From the NCBI GenBank assembly GCA_010672925.1, contig JAAHFP010000014.1, positions 1 to 64,000 of the forward strand: DNA of 64,000 bases. Reading direction: 5' to 3'. The position numbers were made by a program, and so were the translations under genes. Each line of letters begins with the position of its first letter. Position 1 is the stretch's first letter. Of this stretch, positions 54,054-62,301 are shown piece by piece. Under the pieces are notes generated by a model. It saw only the letters and a program-made list of their open reading frames with translations, was not told the origin of the DNA and searched no databases. This DNA comes from Symploca sp. SIO1C2 (lineage in GTDB: Bacteria > Cyanobacteriota > Cyanobacteriia > Cyanobacteriales > Coleofasciculaceae).

Positions 54054-57000
54054 ATGACTGCTACACCTCAGTATCGGAAAAACCCCTATATTATTGGTCG
54101 TCCCATCTCCGAGCCAAAACTATTTTTTGGTAGAGAAAGCCTTTTTGACTTTATTAATGATAACTTAAATCAGGGTACGAAGGTTATCCTGTTGCATGGT
54201 CAAAGGCGCATTGGTAAATCTTCTGTACTTTCCCAAATTCCTAACTTTGTGGGCAAAGATAAGTTTGTCTTTGTTTCCTTTGATCTTCATGATCAAGGTC
54301 AGTCACCTCTCCCTCAAATACTCCACAATCTTGCCAAAGACATTAGCAAACAACTCCGGCTCAGTGCAGATACATTCAAAGTGCCACGAACTGAAAATTT
54401 GGCAATAGAGACAACTACTTTGTTTCGTAATTTTCTGGCAAAAGTGTATCAAGAATTAGGCCATAAAAGTCTAGTTTTTCTCCTGGATGAATTTGATGTT
54501 TTAAGTAACTCTGAACACCACCAAGGATTTGATAATTTTTTTCGCTATCTGCAATCAATTCTTGAACAAGAGGATAAGTTATTCGTTATTCCAGTAGTAG
54601 GACAATCACTAAAAGATCTGCAAAATCTACCTCTTTTTTATAAGAGAGCGCCCCAGCAAAAAATCAGCTTGCTTAATGAGTCAAACGCTAAAAAGTTGAT
54701 TACTGAACCAGCTCAGGGAGTTTTGGATTACCAGCTTGATGCTATTCAGGCAATTTGGGAACTCTCAGCAGGACATCCTTACTGTATACAAGTAATCTGC
54801 CATGCTGTCTTTGCCAAGGCAAGAGAAAGAGATTCAGAAAACTGGACAATTACTCGTACTGATGTAGAAAACATTGTTAATAAAGCCATTGAAATTGGTG
54901 AAGGTGGGTTAATCTGGTTCTGGGATGGATTATCAATTCGTGAACGCATCGTTTTCTCTGCCGTAGCAGAAGTTCAAACTTCTCAGCAACCGGAAAAATA
55001 TAGTAATGTTTATGTTAATGCTGAACAATGTTGGGAATACTTAAAGAACTTAGGGGTAGTTTTAACAGAATCATTGCACAAGGCAGAGAGCCAGTTAGTC
55101 AAAGAAAACTTTTTACAAAGAGAATATCTGTCCCAAAAATCTGGTAAAAAGACAGCTGGTTTGAAAGTAACTATTGAGATAGTCCGTCGTTGGATCGTAA
55201 AGCAGCATCCCTTACATCGAGAGGTAAGGGAATTGGAAATGCTAGATTCAGAAGCTAATAGAATTTACAAAACATCAGCAGAATTACGACAACAAGGCGC
55301 TGATATCCATAAACAAATCAATCACTATGAGCGAGTTTTAGAACTCAATCCCAATCACTTTAGTGCATTGTCTGATTTAGCGCAGGGATACTTGTTAATT
55401 CCAGACTTCGCCAACGCTATCCGAGTCTACGAACGAGTATACAAAGTTGACCCTCTCCGTACTAAAGATAAGTATCTGGGAGCGCTACTCAGCTACAGCA
55501 GTCAGTTGATGGAGCAACGGGAGTTTAGGCGAGCAGTTATCTATTACTCACTAGCTAACGATGTTGACCTTAACAATAAAACGGTTCAGAAAAAGTTAGT
55601 GGAAGCTCTTGATAGCTATGGTAGTGAGTTGATGGAACCACAATGTAAACTAGCAAGGTGGCAGTTTGAACGAATTTTGCAATTGGATCCTGACAACAAT
55701 TTTGCCAAAAAGCAGCTGGAGAAATGTGATAAAGTTAATTCCAAGCGCAAACCATTTGTTTTAGGAAGTCTAGCAGTAATATTAGTAGGACTTTTAGGAT
55801 TTGCATGGTCTTCCCAAGCAAGTTTTAATAAAAAAGTCGCGGAACAGATTGCTTTTCCAGAGAAAGAATTAGATAAAGGCAAAGTTGATGATGATTGCCG
55901 TATAGATTCTTCTGAAGACAAATGTATTAGCTATGGTGAAAATATCTTGATTTCATCGGGTCATAGTAAGGAATTTAATAAAGGAATAACCACCTTCCAA
56001 GATGCAATCAAAGCAGAGTTAAAAGCAAAATTGATAAAGGATGCGAAAACTGATACTTTGAATAAAGGGAATGAAGTTCAGGTTGATCAACCATTACAAG
56101 ATGTGCAAATAGAAGACAAGGGTAATTTAATATCTGCAACAGATAAATATAAAGAAGCCGCTGATTTTTTTGGTGAAGCAGCCGGGGTATCTAATGACGA
56201 AAATAACCGAAATTATTCTAATCCAGAAGCATTAATTTACTACAACAATGCACGAGCACGTTTTCAAGAAGGTTCTCCTTTAACTCTGGCAGTGGTAGTA
56301 CCTGGTGATGACGAATTACTGGCTAGGGCAATATTACAAGGCGTGGCACAGGCACAAAATAAATTCAATGATGAAGGAGGATTAAAATTAAAGCAAGAAG
56401 GTTCAAGTGGTCAATTACTGCAAATTGCGATCGCTGACGATGGAAATAATCAAGAGAGAGGGAAAAAAATAGCTGAAAAATTGGCGAAGGAGCAATCAAT
56501 TCTGGGAGTAATTGTAAACAATGCAAGTATTGCTAGCCTAGCTGCCTTGAGTGAATATAGCAAAGCTAACTCTGAATTAGCGATTATCTCTCCTACTAGC
56601 AGCAGTATCTGGTTAACTGATAAAAACTTCTTGAGAACTGTTCCCTCAGATATCGAATTTGGCAAACAACTAGCTGAGTTAGTTAATAATGAATTGACCA
56701 AAAAGAAACTTGACAAAAGCGTTGTTGTTGTTCACAGTGCAGATACCTTGGATAGTGTTTATTTAAAGGACGCATTTGAAAAACAATTTGAAAGTGATAA
56801 GATAGGAGGAAGTGTAGTTAGAACAATTAGTTTTAGTGACCCTAACTTGAAGTTAAAAGTTTTTCCAGAGGAAGCAGAAGCTGTTATCTTACTGCCTAAT
56901 CCAGCTTCAATTAAACAAGCCATCGAAATTGCTCAACTTAATGCTGATCCTCAAAGGAAACAAAGGCTAGCCTTGTTTGGTGGAGATACTTTATTGGACA

Positions 57001-57431
57001 ACGAAGTATTGAGCCAAGGAAAGGAAGCTGTTGATGGTTTAGTCTTGGCAGTTCCCTGGTTTGATAAATCAACCAAATCAAAAGATTTTGTCACAACAGC
57101 TAACCAATATTGGGTAGAAGACAAAGTTAGCTGGCGCACAGCAACTAGTTACGATGCAACTCAGGCATTTATTAAAGCTTTGTCAAGTAATACCTCTCGT
57201 GAGGAAGTTCTAGAAAAGTTGAGAGAGATTAAGCTTGAGTCCGATGAAACATCTGGAGGTACATTAGAGTTTAACGCCGATGGAGAGCGTCAGTGCATTC
57301 CTGAGTCTGAGTCGCAGCCGGGTAAACTGTATGAACCCACCATCATTAAAATTGTTAAAGATGAATCGGAATCAGCGGAACCAAATGATGCAAAATTTAG
57401 CTTTGGGGTAGAGAAACAAGGGGGATGCTGA
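54054..57431 (+). CDS. STAND ATPase-TPR-membrane-periplasmic receptor fusion
   Basis: An 1125-residue multidomain protein. A cytoplasmic STAND-like ATPase comes first: NPYIIGRPISEPKLFFGRES, Walker A GQRRIGKS (49-56), Walker B LVFLLDEFDVL near 145, helical and winged-helix parts to about 385. TPR-like repeats follow at about 410-555 (ALSDLAQGYLLIPDFANAIRVYE, AVIYYSLANDVD). One membrane helix covers about 566-587 (FVLGSLAVILVGLLGFAW). Outside, after a helical stretch (about 600-735), a type I periplasmic binding fold runs from about 742 to 1110 (LAVVVPGDDELLARAILQGVAQAQNKF, LAIISPTSSS, FGGDTLLDNEV, SYDATQAFIKAL), as in branched-chain amino-acid receptors. It therefore looks like a transmembrane sensor driving a switch ATPase. 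No ABC permease is near. Confidence 0.87.
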   Translation: MTATPQYRKNPYIIGRPISEPKLFFGRESLFDFINDNLNQGTKVILLHGQRRIGKSSVLSQIPNFVGKDKFVFVSFDLHDQGQSPLPQILHNLAKDISKQLRLSADTFKVPRTENLAIETTTLFRNFLAKVYQELGHKSLVFLLDEFDVLSNSEHHQGFDNFFRYLQSILEQEDKLFVIPVVGQSLKDLQNLPLFYKRAPQQKISLLNESNAKKLITEPAQGVLDYQLDAIQAIWELSAGHPYCIQVICHAVFAKARERDSENWTITRTDVENIVNKAIEIGEGGLIWFWDGLSIRERIVFSAVAEVQTSQQPEKYSNVYVNAEQCWEYLKNLGVVLTESLHKAESQLVKENFLQREYLSQKSGKKTAGLKVTIEIVRRWIVKQHPLHREVRELEMLDSEANRIYKTSAELRQQGADIHKQINHYERVLELNPNHFSALSDLAQGYLLIPDFANAIRVYERVYKVDPLRTKDKYLGALLSYSSQLMEQREFRRAVIYYSLANDVDLNNKTVQKKLVEALDSYGSELMEPQCKLARWQFERILQLDPDNNFAKKQLEKCDKVNSKRKPFVLGSLAVILVGLLGFAWSSQASFNKKVAEQIAFPEKELDKGKVDDDCRIDSSEDKCISYGENILISSGHSKEFNKGITTFQDAIKAELKAKLIKDAKTDTLNKGNEVQVDQPLQDVQIEDKGNLISATDKYKEAADFFGEAAGVSNDENNRNYSNPEALIYYNNARARFQEGSPLTLAVVVPGDDELLARAILQGVAQAQNKFNDEGGLKLKQEGSSGQLLQIAIADDGNNQERGKKIAEKLAKEQSILGVIVNNASIASLAALSEYSKANSELAIISPTSSSIWLTDKNFLRTVPSDIEFGKQLAELVNNELTKKKLDKSVVVVHSADTLDSVYLKDAFEKQFESDKIGGSVVRTISFSDPNLKLKVFPEEAEAVILLPNPASIKQAIEIAQLNADPQRKQRLALFGGDTLLDNEVLSQGKEAVDGLVLAVPWFDKSTKSKDFVTTANQYWVEDKVSWRTATSYDATQAFIKALSSNTSREEVLEKLREIKLESDETSGGTLEFNADGERQCIPESESQPGKLYEPTIIKIVKDESESAEPNDAKFSFGVEKQGGC

Positions 57432-57437
57432 ATAGGT

Positions 57438-57525
57438 GAGACAAGGGGGTAAAGGGCGACAAGGAATACAAGGAAGATAATCAGTTTATCGAGTTTTGGA
57501 TTTAGGGCGCACGTCTGTGCGCCCC
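57438..57525. repeat. GACAAGG 9-mers and GGGCGCAC palindrome
   Basis: Degenerate ACAAGGGGG-type units at 57438-57480, then a GGGCGCACG palindrome with GTGCGCCCC at 57504-57525, the same order as at 32311-32518 but reversed. Confidence 0.75.
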
Positions 57526-57547
57526 TACGTTATGGATGGATTGTGTA

Positions 57548-58054
57548 CTATTGTGCTGCTTTGAGATCAATTTCCTTGATAAAACCATCCTTTCCATCCA
57601 TATATGCATCTATATTGAGCGGATGTTCTCTTGCTAATTCGCGCTTTAACTCACTGTATCTGTGTGCAACTTCAGGGTGAGCAATCATATAGTCTCGAAA
57701 TGCTAAGTGGCGCTTTACCTGTGTTGAACCTACCTCGAATATATGAATATGATGTGTTCTGATACCGGCTGAGTTATCTTTACGGAAAAATCGACGATTA
57801 GGAATTCCATACTCACCCATGACTTCGTAACCAAGGGACTCCATTGCTGAACTTTGCTCATCCACTTGAGTAATATCTTGGACTTCAACTAATATATCAA
57901 TGATGGGCTTAGCATAAATACCCGGAATAGCTGTGCTACCAATATGGTGTATGGCGACAACAATTTCCCCTAGTGCATCAGCAACACGCTTCGATTCAAT
58001 CCTAAATGTCTCTTGCCACCTTGGATCATGTGGGACAACTTCTACTTTCCTCAT
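57548..58054 (-). CDS. GrpB-family nucleotidyltransferase-fold protein
   Basis: A 168-residue protein of the GrpB (UPF0157) family, a branch of the nucleotidyltransferase superfamily. It shows VVPHDPRWQETFRIES at the start, the HHIGSTAIPG signature near 40, the acidic pair KPIIDILVEV near 52, and HIHIFEVGSTQVKRHLAFRDY near 105. Its substrate is unknown; some relatives are fused to dephospho-CoA kinase. It stands before the toxin-antitoxin pair on the same strand. Confidence 0.93.
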   Translation of the reverse strand: MRKVEVVPHDPRWQETFRIESKRVADALGEIVVAIHHIGSTAIPGIYAKPIIDILVEVQDITQVDEQSSAMESLGYEVMGEYGIPNRRFFRKDNSAGIRTHHIHIFEVGSTQVKRHLAFRDYMIAHPEVAHRYSELKRELAREHPLNIDAYMDGKDGFIKEIDLKAAQ

Positions 58055-58118
58055 GACTATAGTATCAATAATAGAGTGCTATACCGCGATCGCTTGAGCT
58101 TACGCCTGGTCACAATTT

Positions 58119-58460
58119 TTATTGTGATGGACGGTTAACTCGAATCAATTTACCACTCAAAGTTTTTTCAGCGGAAATAGCCTCATTAATTCGTGTTGCT
58201 AGCCTCTCCAAGTTGTGGTCTTCTGTACAAACAATTATCCCAGCGTGACTTGGTTGTAAACGATGTAGTCAGATAAAATCATATCGATTAATGGTCAAAA
58301 CAGCACGATTATCGTTTACCGCATACCCCAGCACCTCTGAATCGGGAACTCCAAATCCAGCATTCCCTGCCTCTTGAACTGTTAACACATCGTGACCTAA
58401 AGTACGTAACAATTCACTGACTTTACGAGGAAATTGTTCATCTGCATAAAGACGTGCCAT
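58119..58460 (-). pseudogene. DUF5615 PIN-like toxin with an internal stop
   Basis: A DUF5615 (PIN-like) toxin gene broken by one nonsense codon. The first 63 residues, MARLYADEQFPRKVSELLRT to LTINRYDFI, end at TGA 58271-58269. Reading on in the same frame gives LHRLQPSHAGIIVCTED, then LERLATRINEAISAEK and LSGKLIRVNRPSQ before TAA at 58121-58119, exactly the remainder expected of the family (about 112 residues). Family members usually have a codon for Arg here, so a CGA to TGA transition would explain it. The loss removes the second half of the PIN-like fold. The cognate DUF433 antitoxin gene, 3 bp upstream, is intact. Confidence 0.85.
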
Positions 58461-58463
58461 TGC

Positions 58464-58790
58464 TCAAGCTTCCTCATTCTTACGGATTGCTACTTCAATT
58501 TCCTCTGGATATGCATCAGCATAAGCCCAAACATTAACTAAATCAGCGGCACTAAGATGGGGATAAAAACTTAGAAGTTCCGCATCACTCACACCTTGAT
58601 GACGCCAACTTACCATTAACCAAATTGGAATGCGAGTTTTGGCAATACAAGCATCACCACCACAAACGCCAGGAGTTTTCGTAATCCCTCGCGCACCGTT
58701 ACTTATAGTTTGGGTTAATATTTGTATGGCTTGTGCCTTCTCAGTTGGAGTTAAAGCAAGAAGTTGTGTTGTTAATTGTTTAACTGTCAT
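58464..58790 (-). CDS. DUF433 antitoxin
   Basis: A 108-residue antitoxin of the DUF433 family, with the typical GVCGGDACIAKTRIPIWLMV segment near 42-61 and the helix ending YPHLSAADLVNVWAYADAYPEEIE. The first 35 residues (MTVKQLTTQLLALTPTEKAQ) form an additional helical extension. It is the first gene of a pair with the DUF5615 toxin, 3 bp downstream, whose reading frame is interrupted. It begins with ATG 58790. Confidence 0.9.
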   Translation of the reverse strand: MTVKQLTTQLLALTPTEKAQAIQILTQTISNGARGITKTPGVCGGDACIAKTRIPIWLMVSWRHQGVSDAELLSFYPHLSAADLVNVWAYADAYPEEIEVAIRKNEEA

Positions 58791-58797
58791 CGTTAAT

Positions 58798-58824
58798 TAG
58801 GTGTTAGGTGTTAGGTGTTAGGTG
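58798..58824. repeat. TTAGGTG heptamer array
   Basis: Four perfect copies of TAGGTGT in the 224-bp spacer between the DUF433 gene and the HerA-like gene. The rest of the spacer shows nothing notable. Confidence 0.85.
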
Positions 58825-59014
58825 TGCAGCAAGGTAAACATGATTCTTCACTTATTACTCTTGCTGAAACTAAAAAGGAAAAGCGATAACCGAATTCTTT
58901 GATATGACTAGTTTCTGGCTTCTTTTTGGACTGAAGTCCTACTACTGCTTATTACTTCAACAGCTCATTCCCAGTTGATTTAATAAATCAACCCTATCTA
59001 TACCTCCTCAAATG

Positions 59015-60724
59015 TTAAAATCCCAAATCTGCCTTAGCCTTTTCTGCTTCTACAAATAGCTCCTCATCCGACATTTCATCCCAGGAACTATCCCCAACTT
59101 CTCGATAGAATTCTTGATCATAGGAACGAGTCTGCACAACTACTGGCATCGGCACAGCATGACCTAAAATTAAAGCTTGTTGCTTAGAGTCTAACTTGGC
59201 TAAAACCGATCGCAAACTTTGTCCTCCAGATACCCCAGTAAAAATCGCTTCAATATCTTTATCATCATTGAGCAGTGCGGTAATCCTGGTACCAATTTGG
59301 GACATTACTTCATTATCAATCCCGGAAGGACGTTGGTCTACTACTAGTAAAGTAACAAAATACTTGCGCATTTCTCGGGCAATGATGCCAAAGATAGTTT
59401 GCTTAACCGTAGCAGTATCGAGAAAGCGGTGAGCTTCTTCAATAGTAATCACTAAAGGACGGGGGCGATCGCTAACATTTTTCGACTGCAAAAACTTTTC
59501 TGCCTTGCGCACATAACAACTATGGATGCGGCGGGTCATGACATTGGTTGCTAGCATATAGGAAAGCATATTGGATTGGGAGCCAAATTCTACGACTACA
59601 TGCTTACCGGCTTCCAGGGATTGCAAAATCTGATCGACATAATTATGGGGACAAGCACTGCGCATATATTTCAAGTCATCCAACCGCAACAGCTTCCGCT
59701 GCAATGCCATAATTGAAGACTTGTTCCCTCGCTTCTCATCACAAAACTCTTGGATTTCTTCATTAGTCATTGACAGCAGTTGGGTAATCCAAGACTTACC
59801 AAACTCATTGCGCAGAATAATCGCATTTTCCAGACTTGCCTCGGAAAGATTCAACTCTCCCCGCACTAGCATAATATCTTCAACTTCAATTTGGTCATAA
59901 CTCAAATACAGTTCCTGAGCATCCCGAATCCCCCGACGTTTGGTAGATTCTGGGTCTAGGGTGTAAACTTGCACCTGATGGGGGAAAAGTTGCCGCAAGC
60001 CTTTAACCGTACTAAATTGCTTACCTTCAGAAACCGCTTCCCAGCCATATTCCGAGTGCATATCAAAAATCAAATTTACCGCTGCTTGCTTGCGGATAAT
60101 TCCCGATAGCAGCAAACGGGTGAGGAAGGATTTACCTGTACCAGATTTGCCAAAAACACCATTACTACGTTCCACAAAACGATCGAGGTCAATGCATATT
60201 GGTACTTCCATGTCAAGGGGTTTGCCAATAGCAAAATTACGCCGCTGGGGGTCATCTTCCCAACCAAATACAGCCCGGAAATCCCGCTCACTGGCATCAT
60301 AGACTTGGGAAAAGTGACTGGGAATCGTCTTGACTGGCAACAATTCCATTTCTTCACTACTTTGAGCTTGAAAGGAAGCTAAACCAGTATCACTCTGGGG
60401 AAAATCTCCCGCCTCCTGTTGCCTCTCCTGGGGTGTAAACATCAGCATCGGCGTCAAATTCACCGTCCCGAAAGTACCACTACCCGCCAACACTTCCCGT
60501 AAAAAATCATCATTGGGATTAGGAGGATTGGCAAGAATCCGCTGACTAGAGGTTCCCAGGGAAACATCAGTAAGCATACAGAAAAAGCGCGATCGCATTC
60601 CCTGTACTACCAAAAATTTACCTACTCGCATATCTTCCACTGAGACGTCCGGATGCAAGCGCACCTCTAATCCAGCGGAGAGGGAGCCTTGAATTACTGA
60701 ACCTAATGGTTGCTCCAAGTTCAT
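59015..60724 (-). CDS. HerA-like DNA-translocase-type ATPase
   Basis: A 569-residue protein of the HerA/FtsK superfamily (DUF87). The N-terminal part (about 1-100) resembles the HAS-barrel found in such proteins (VIQGSLSAGLEVRL, VGKFLVVQGM). The ATPase has Walker A FGKSGTGKSFLTRLL near 193, Walker B PLVITIEEAHRFLD near 430 and RISALLN-like motifs (here TRITALLND) near 490. In archaea HerA works with NurA in DNA end processing; no NurA gene is adjacent here. The ATG (60724) is the final unit of a heptamer array. Why cyanobacteria carry this version is unknown. Confidence 0.9.
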   Translation of the reverse strand: MNLEQPLGSVIQGSLSAGLEVRLHPDVSVEDMRVGKFLVVQGMRSRFFCMLTDVSLGTSSQRILANPPNPNDDFLREVLAGSGTFGTVNLTPMLMFTPQERQQEAGDFPQSDTGLASFQAQSSEEMELLPVKTIPSHFSQVYDASERDFRAVFGWEDDPQRRNFAIGKPLDMEVPICIDLDRFVERSNGVFGKSGTGKSFLTRLLLSGIIRKQAAVNLIFDMHSEYGWEAVSEGKQFSTVKGLRQLFPHQVQVYTLDPESTKRRGIRDAQELYLSYDQIEVEDIMLVRGELNLSEASLENAIILRNEFGKSWITQLLSMTNEEIQEFCDEKRGNKSSIMALQRKLLRLDDLKYMRSACPHNYVDQILQSLEAGKHVVVEFGSQSNMLSYMLATNVMTRRIHSCYVRKAEKFLQSKNVSDRPRPLVITIEEAHRFLDTATVKQTIFGIIAREMRKYFVTLLVVDQRPSGIDNEVMSQIGTRITALLNDDKDIEAIFTGVSGGQSLRSVLAKLDSKQQALILGHAVPMPVVVQTRSYDQEFYREVGDSSWDEMSDEELFVEAEKAKADLGF

Positions 60725-60900
60725 TTGTTATTTGTCATTTGTTGTTTGTTGTTTGTCGTTTGTCGTTTGTCGTTTGTTGTTTGTCATTGGTCATTGGTTG
60801 TTTGGGAATTGGAAATTAGGAATTAGGAATTAGGAATCAATATCTCCCTTGTCTCCCTTGTCTCCCTTGTCTCCCTTGTCTCCCCCATCTCCCCATCTCC
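60722..60900. repeat. Composite three-block repeat before the HerA-like gene
   Basis: On the plus strand: ATTTGTC/GTTTGTC/GTTTGTT heptamers (60722-60805), GGAATTA/GGAATTG heptamers (60805-60838), then CTCCCTTGT and CATCTCCCC 9-mers (60842-60900). The three blocks and their order match the insertion in mutS2 at 19602-19790. It bridges the HerA-like start and the stop region of the response-regulator gene. Confidence 0.9.
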
Positions 60901-60901
60901 C

Positions 60902-61975
60902 CTAACCGGCTGTCAGGGTGATTTCAAAAACGGCTCCTTGCGGTTGGTTGTTTCTGACGCCAATTTTCCCCCTGTGTGCTTCAACAACCATTTTACAGAA
61001 GGCTAAACCCAATCCGATTTGGGAAACATCTGACATCAGGGTTCCAATCTCGTACTTCTCAAAAATCTTTTGCTGCAATGCCTCAGGAACACCAGGACCG
61101 GAATCAATAACCTGGATTTTAGCATCTCCAGAGGTGGTGAATTCTAACTTTACGACAATTTGACTATTGCTTGGGGAAAACTTGATGGCATTGGAGAGTA
61201 GGTTATCCAGCACTCGATGCATCATCGTCGCATCAACCAAGATTGCTCTACTAGATTTTGCTGGTAATTGACTAACTAGGGACTGATTTTTTTGAGCCGC
61301 GATCGCTTCAAAATTGGATGTGGCAGACTTTATGAGAGTGCCCAGAGTAACTGCTGTGAGATTGAGACGCAATTTACCAGATTCGAGTAAGGCTATTTGT
61401 AATAAATCATCAATTAATAACTGTAAGGCTTGTGCTGAGGAATAAATTTGAGCCAGTTTACGGTTTTGCTTTTCTTTGGGATAATCTTTACTAAGCAAAA
61501 GTTCTAAACCAAGGGAGATACCCATCAGGGGATTTCTTAAGTCATGAACAACCATTTTGACCATGTCTTCCCGCAATTTGAGCAAAGCTTGTAAATCGTC
61601 ATACTGCTGCTTAATTCGTAACATAGAATCAATTCTGGCACGCAGTTCAACAGCATTGACTGGTTTACTAATGAAATCGTCAGCTCCGGTATTCAAACAA
61701 CGAGCTAGGTCTGATTTTGAGCTTAAGGCTGTCACCATAATAATCGGAATAGCTTGCCATTTTGACATAGTTTTGATTTGCTGGCACACTTCAATACCAT
61801 TTATTCCCGGCATCATTACATCCAGCAGAATTAAATCAGGATTATAGATGTCTAAGCAAGCGATAGCCTGCTGTCCACTAGCAGCATAATGCAATTGATA
61901 ATCTTGATTACTCAAGAAGGTTTCAATTACATCAAAATTATCTGGTTCATCATCAACGATTAGGATGGAGTACAT
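60902..61975 (-). CDS. Receiver-histidine-kinase hybrid (A)
   Basis: A 357-residue signalling protein with an N-terminal receiver domain (ILIVDDEPDN, phospho-acceptor D52 in LILLDVMMPG, Lys in FISKPVN), followed by a HisKA dimerisation helix with the phospho-accepting His in MVVHDLRNPLMG and a HATPase domain (NLLSNAIKFSP, DSGPGVP, GLGLAFCK). It has no membrane helix. The ATG at 61975 is right; the frame opens further to 62068 but codes there only for repeat sequence (STTYHLPPTTYH). A paralogue with the same plan follows upstream at 62302. Confidence 0.92.
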   Translation of the reverse strand: MYSILIVDDEPDNFDVIETFLSNQDYQLHYAASGQQAIACLDIYNPDLILLDVMMPGINGIEVCQQIKTMSKWQAIPIIMVTALSSKSDLARCLNTGADDFISKPVNAVELRARIDSMLRIKQQYDDLQALLKLREDMVKMVVHDLRNPLMGISLGLELLLSKDYPKEKQNRKLAQIYSSAQALQLLIDDLLQIALLESGKLRLNLTAVTLGTLIKSATSNFEAIAAQKNQSLVSQLPAKSSRAILVDATMMHRVLDNLLSNAIKFSPSNSQIVVKLEFTTSGDAKIQVIDSGPGVPEALQQKIFEKYEIGTLMSDVSQIGLGLAFCKMVVEAHRGKIGVRNNQPQGAVFEITLTAG

Positions 61976-62301
61976 GTTAGGTGGTAGGTGATAGGTGGTA
62001 GGTGGTAGGTGGTAGGTGGTAGATGGTAGGTATTCTTGAATACCCAACCCGGATAATTGCCCATACAAATGGTTCTGTAGGCAAAATCTTTCTCCCCCAG
62101 CTCACTTACCGAAAATTATATTTATTCAACCGTATTTGGTATAATCCAGAGTTTACAACCTTTTTATAAACATTTAATAATTATTCTAAAAATAATCAAT
62201 TTCAGTGCTGAAACAGTCAAATATTTTTCCTTTTGCCTGTTGACTGTTGCCTATCTTAAAAAGTTAATATTCGACAGACGTGCAAGCTCTAAGTGCAACA
62301 C
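61976..62301. other. Spacer between two signalling genes
   Basis: 326 bp: GGTAGGT heptamers at 61978-62032 directly before the ATG of the downstream gene, then AT-rich sequence. No other feature seen. Confidence 0.6.
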
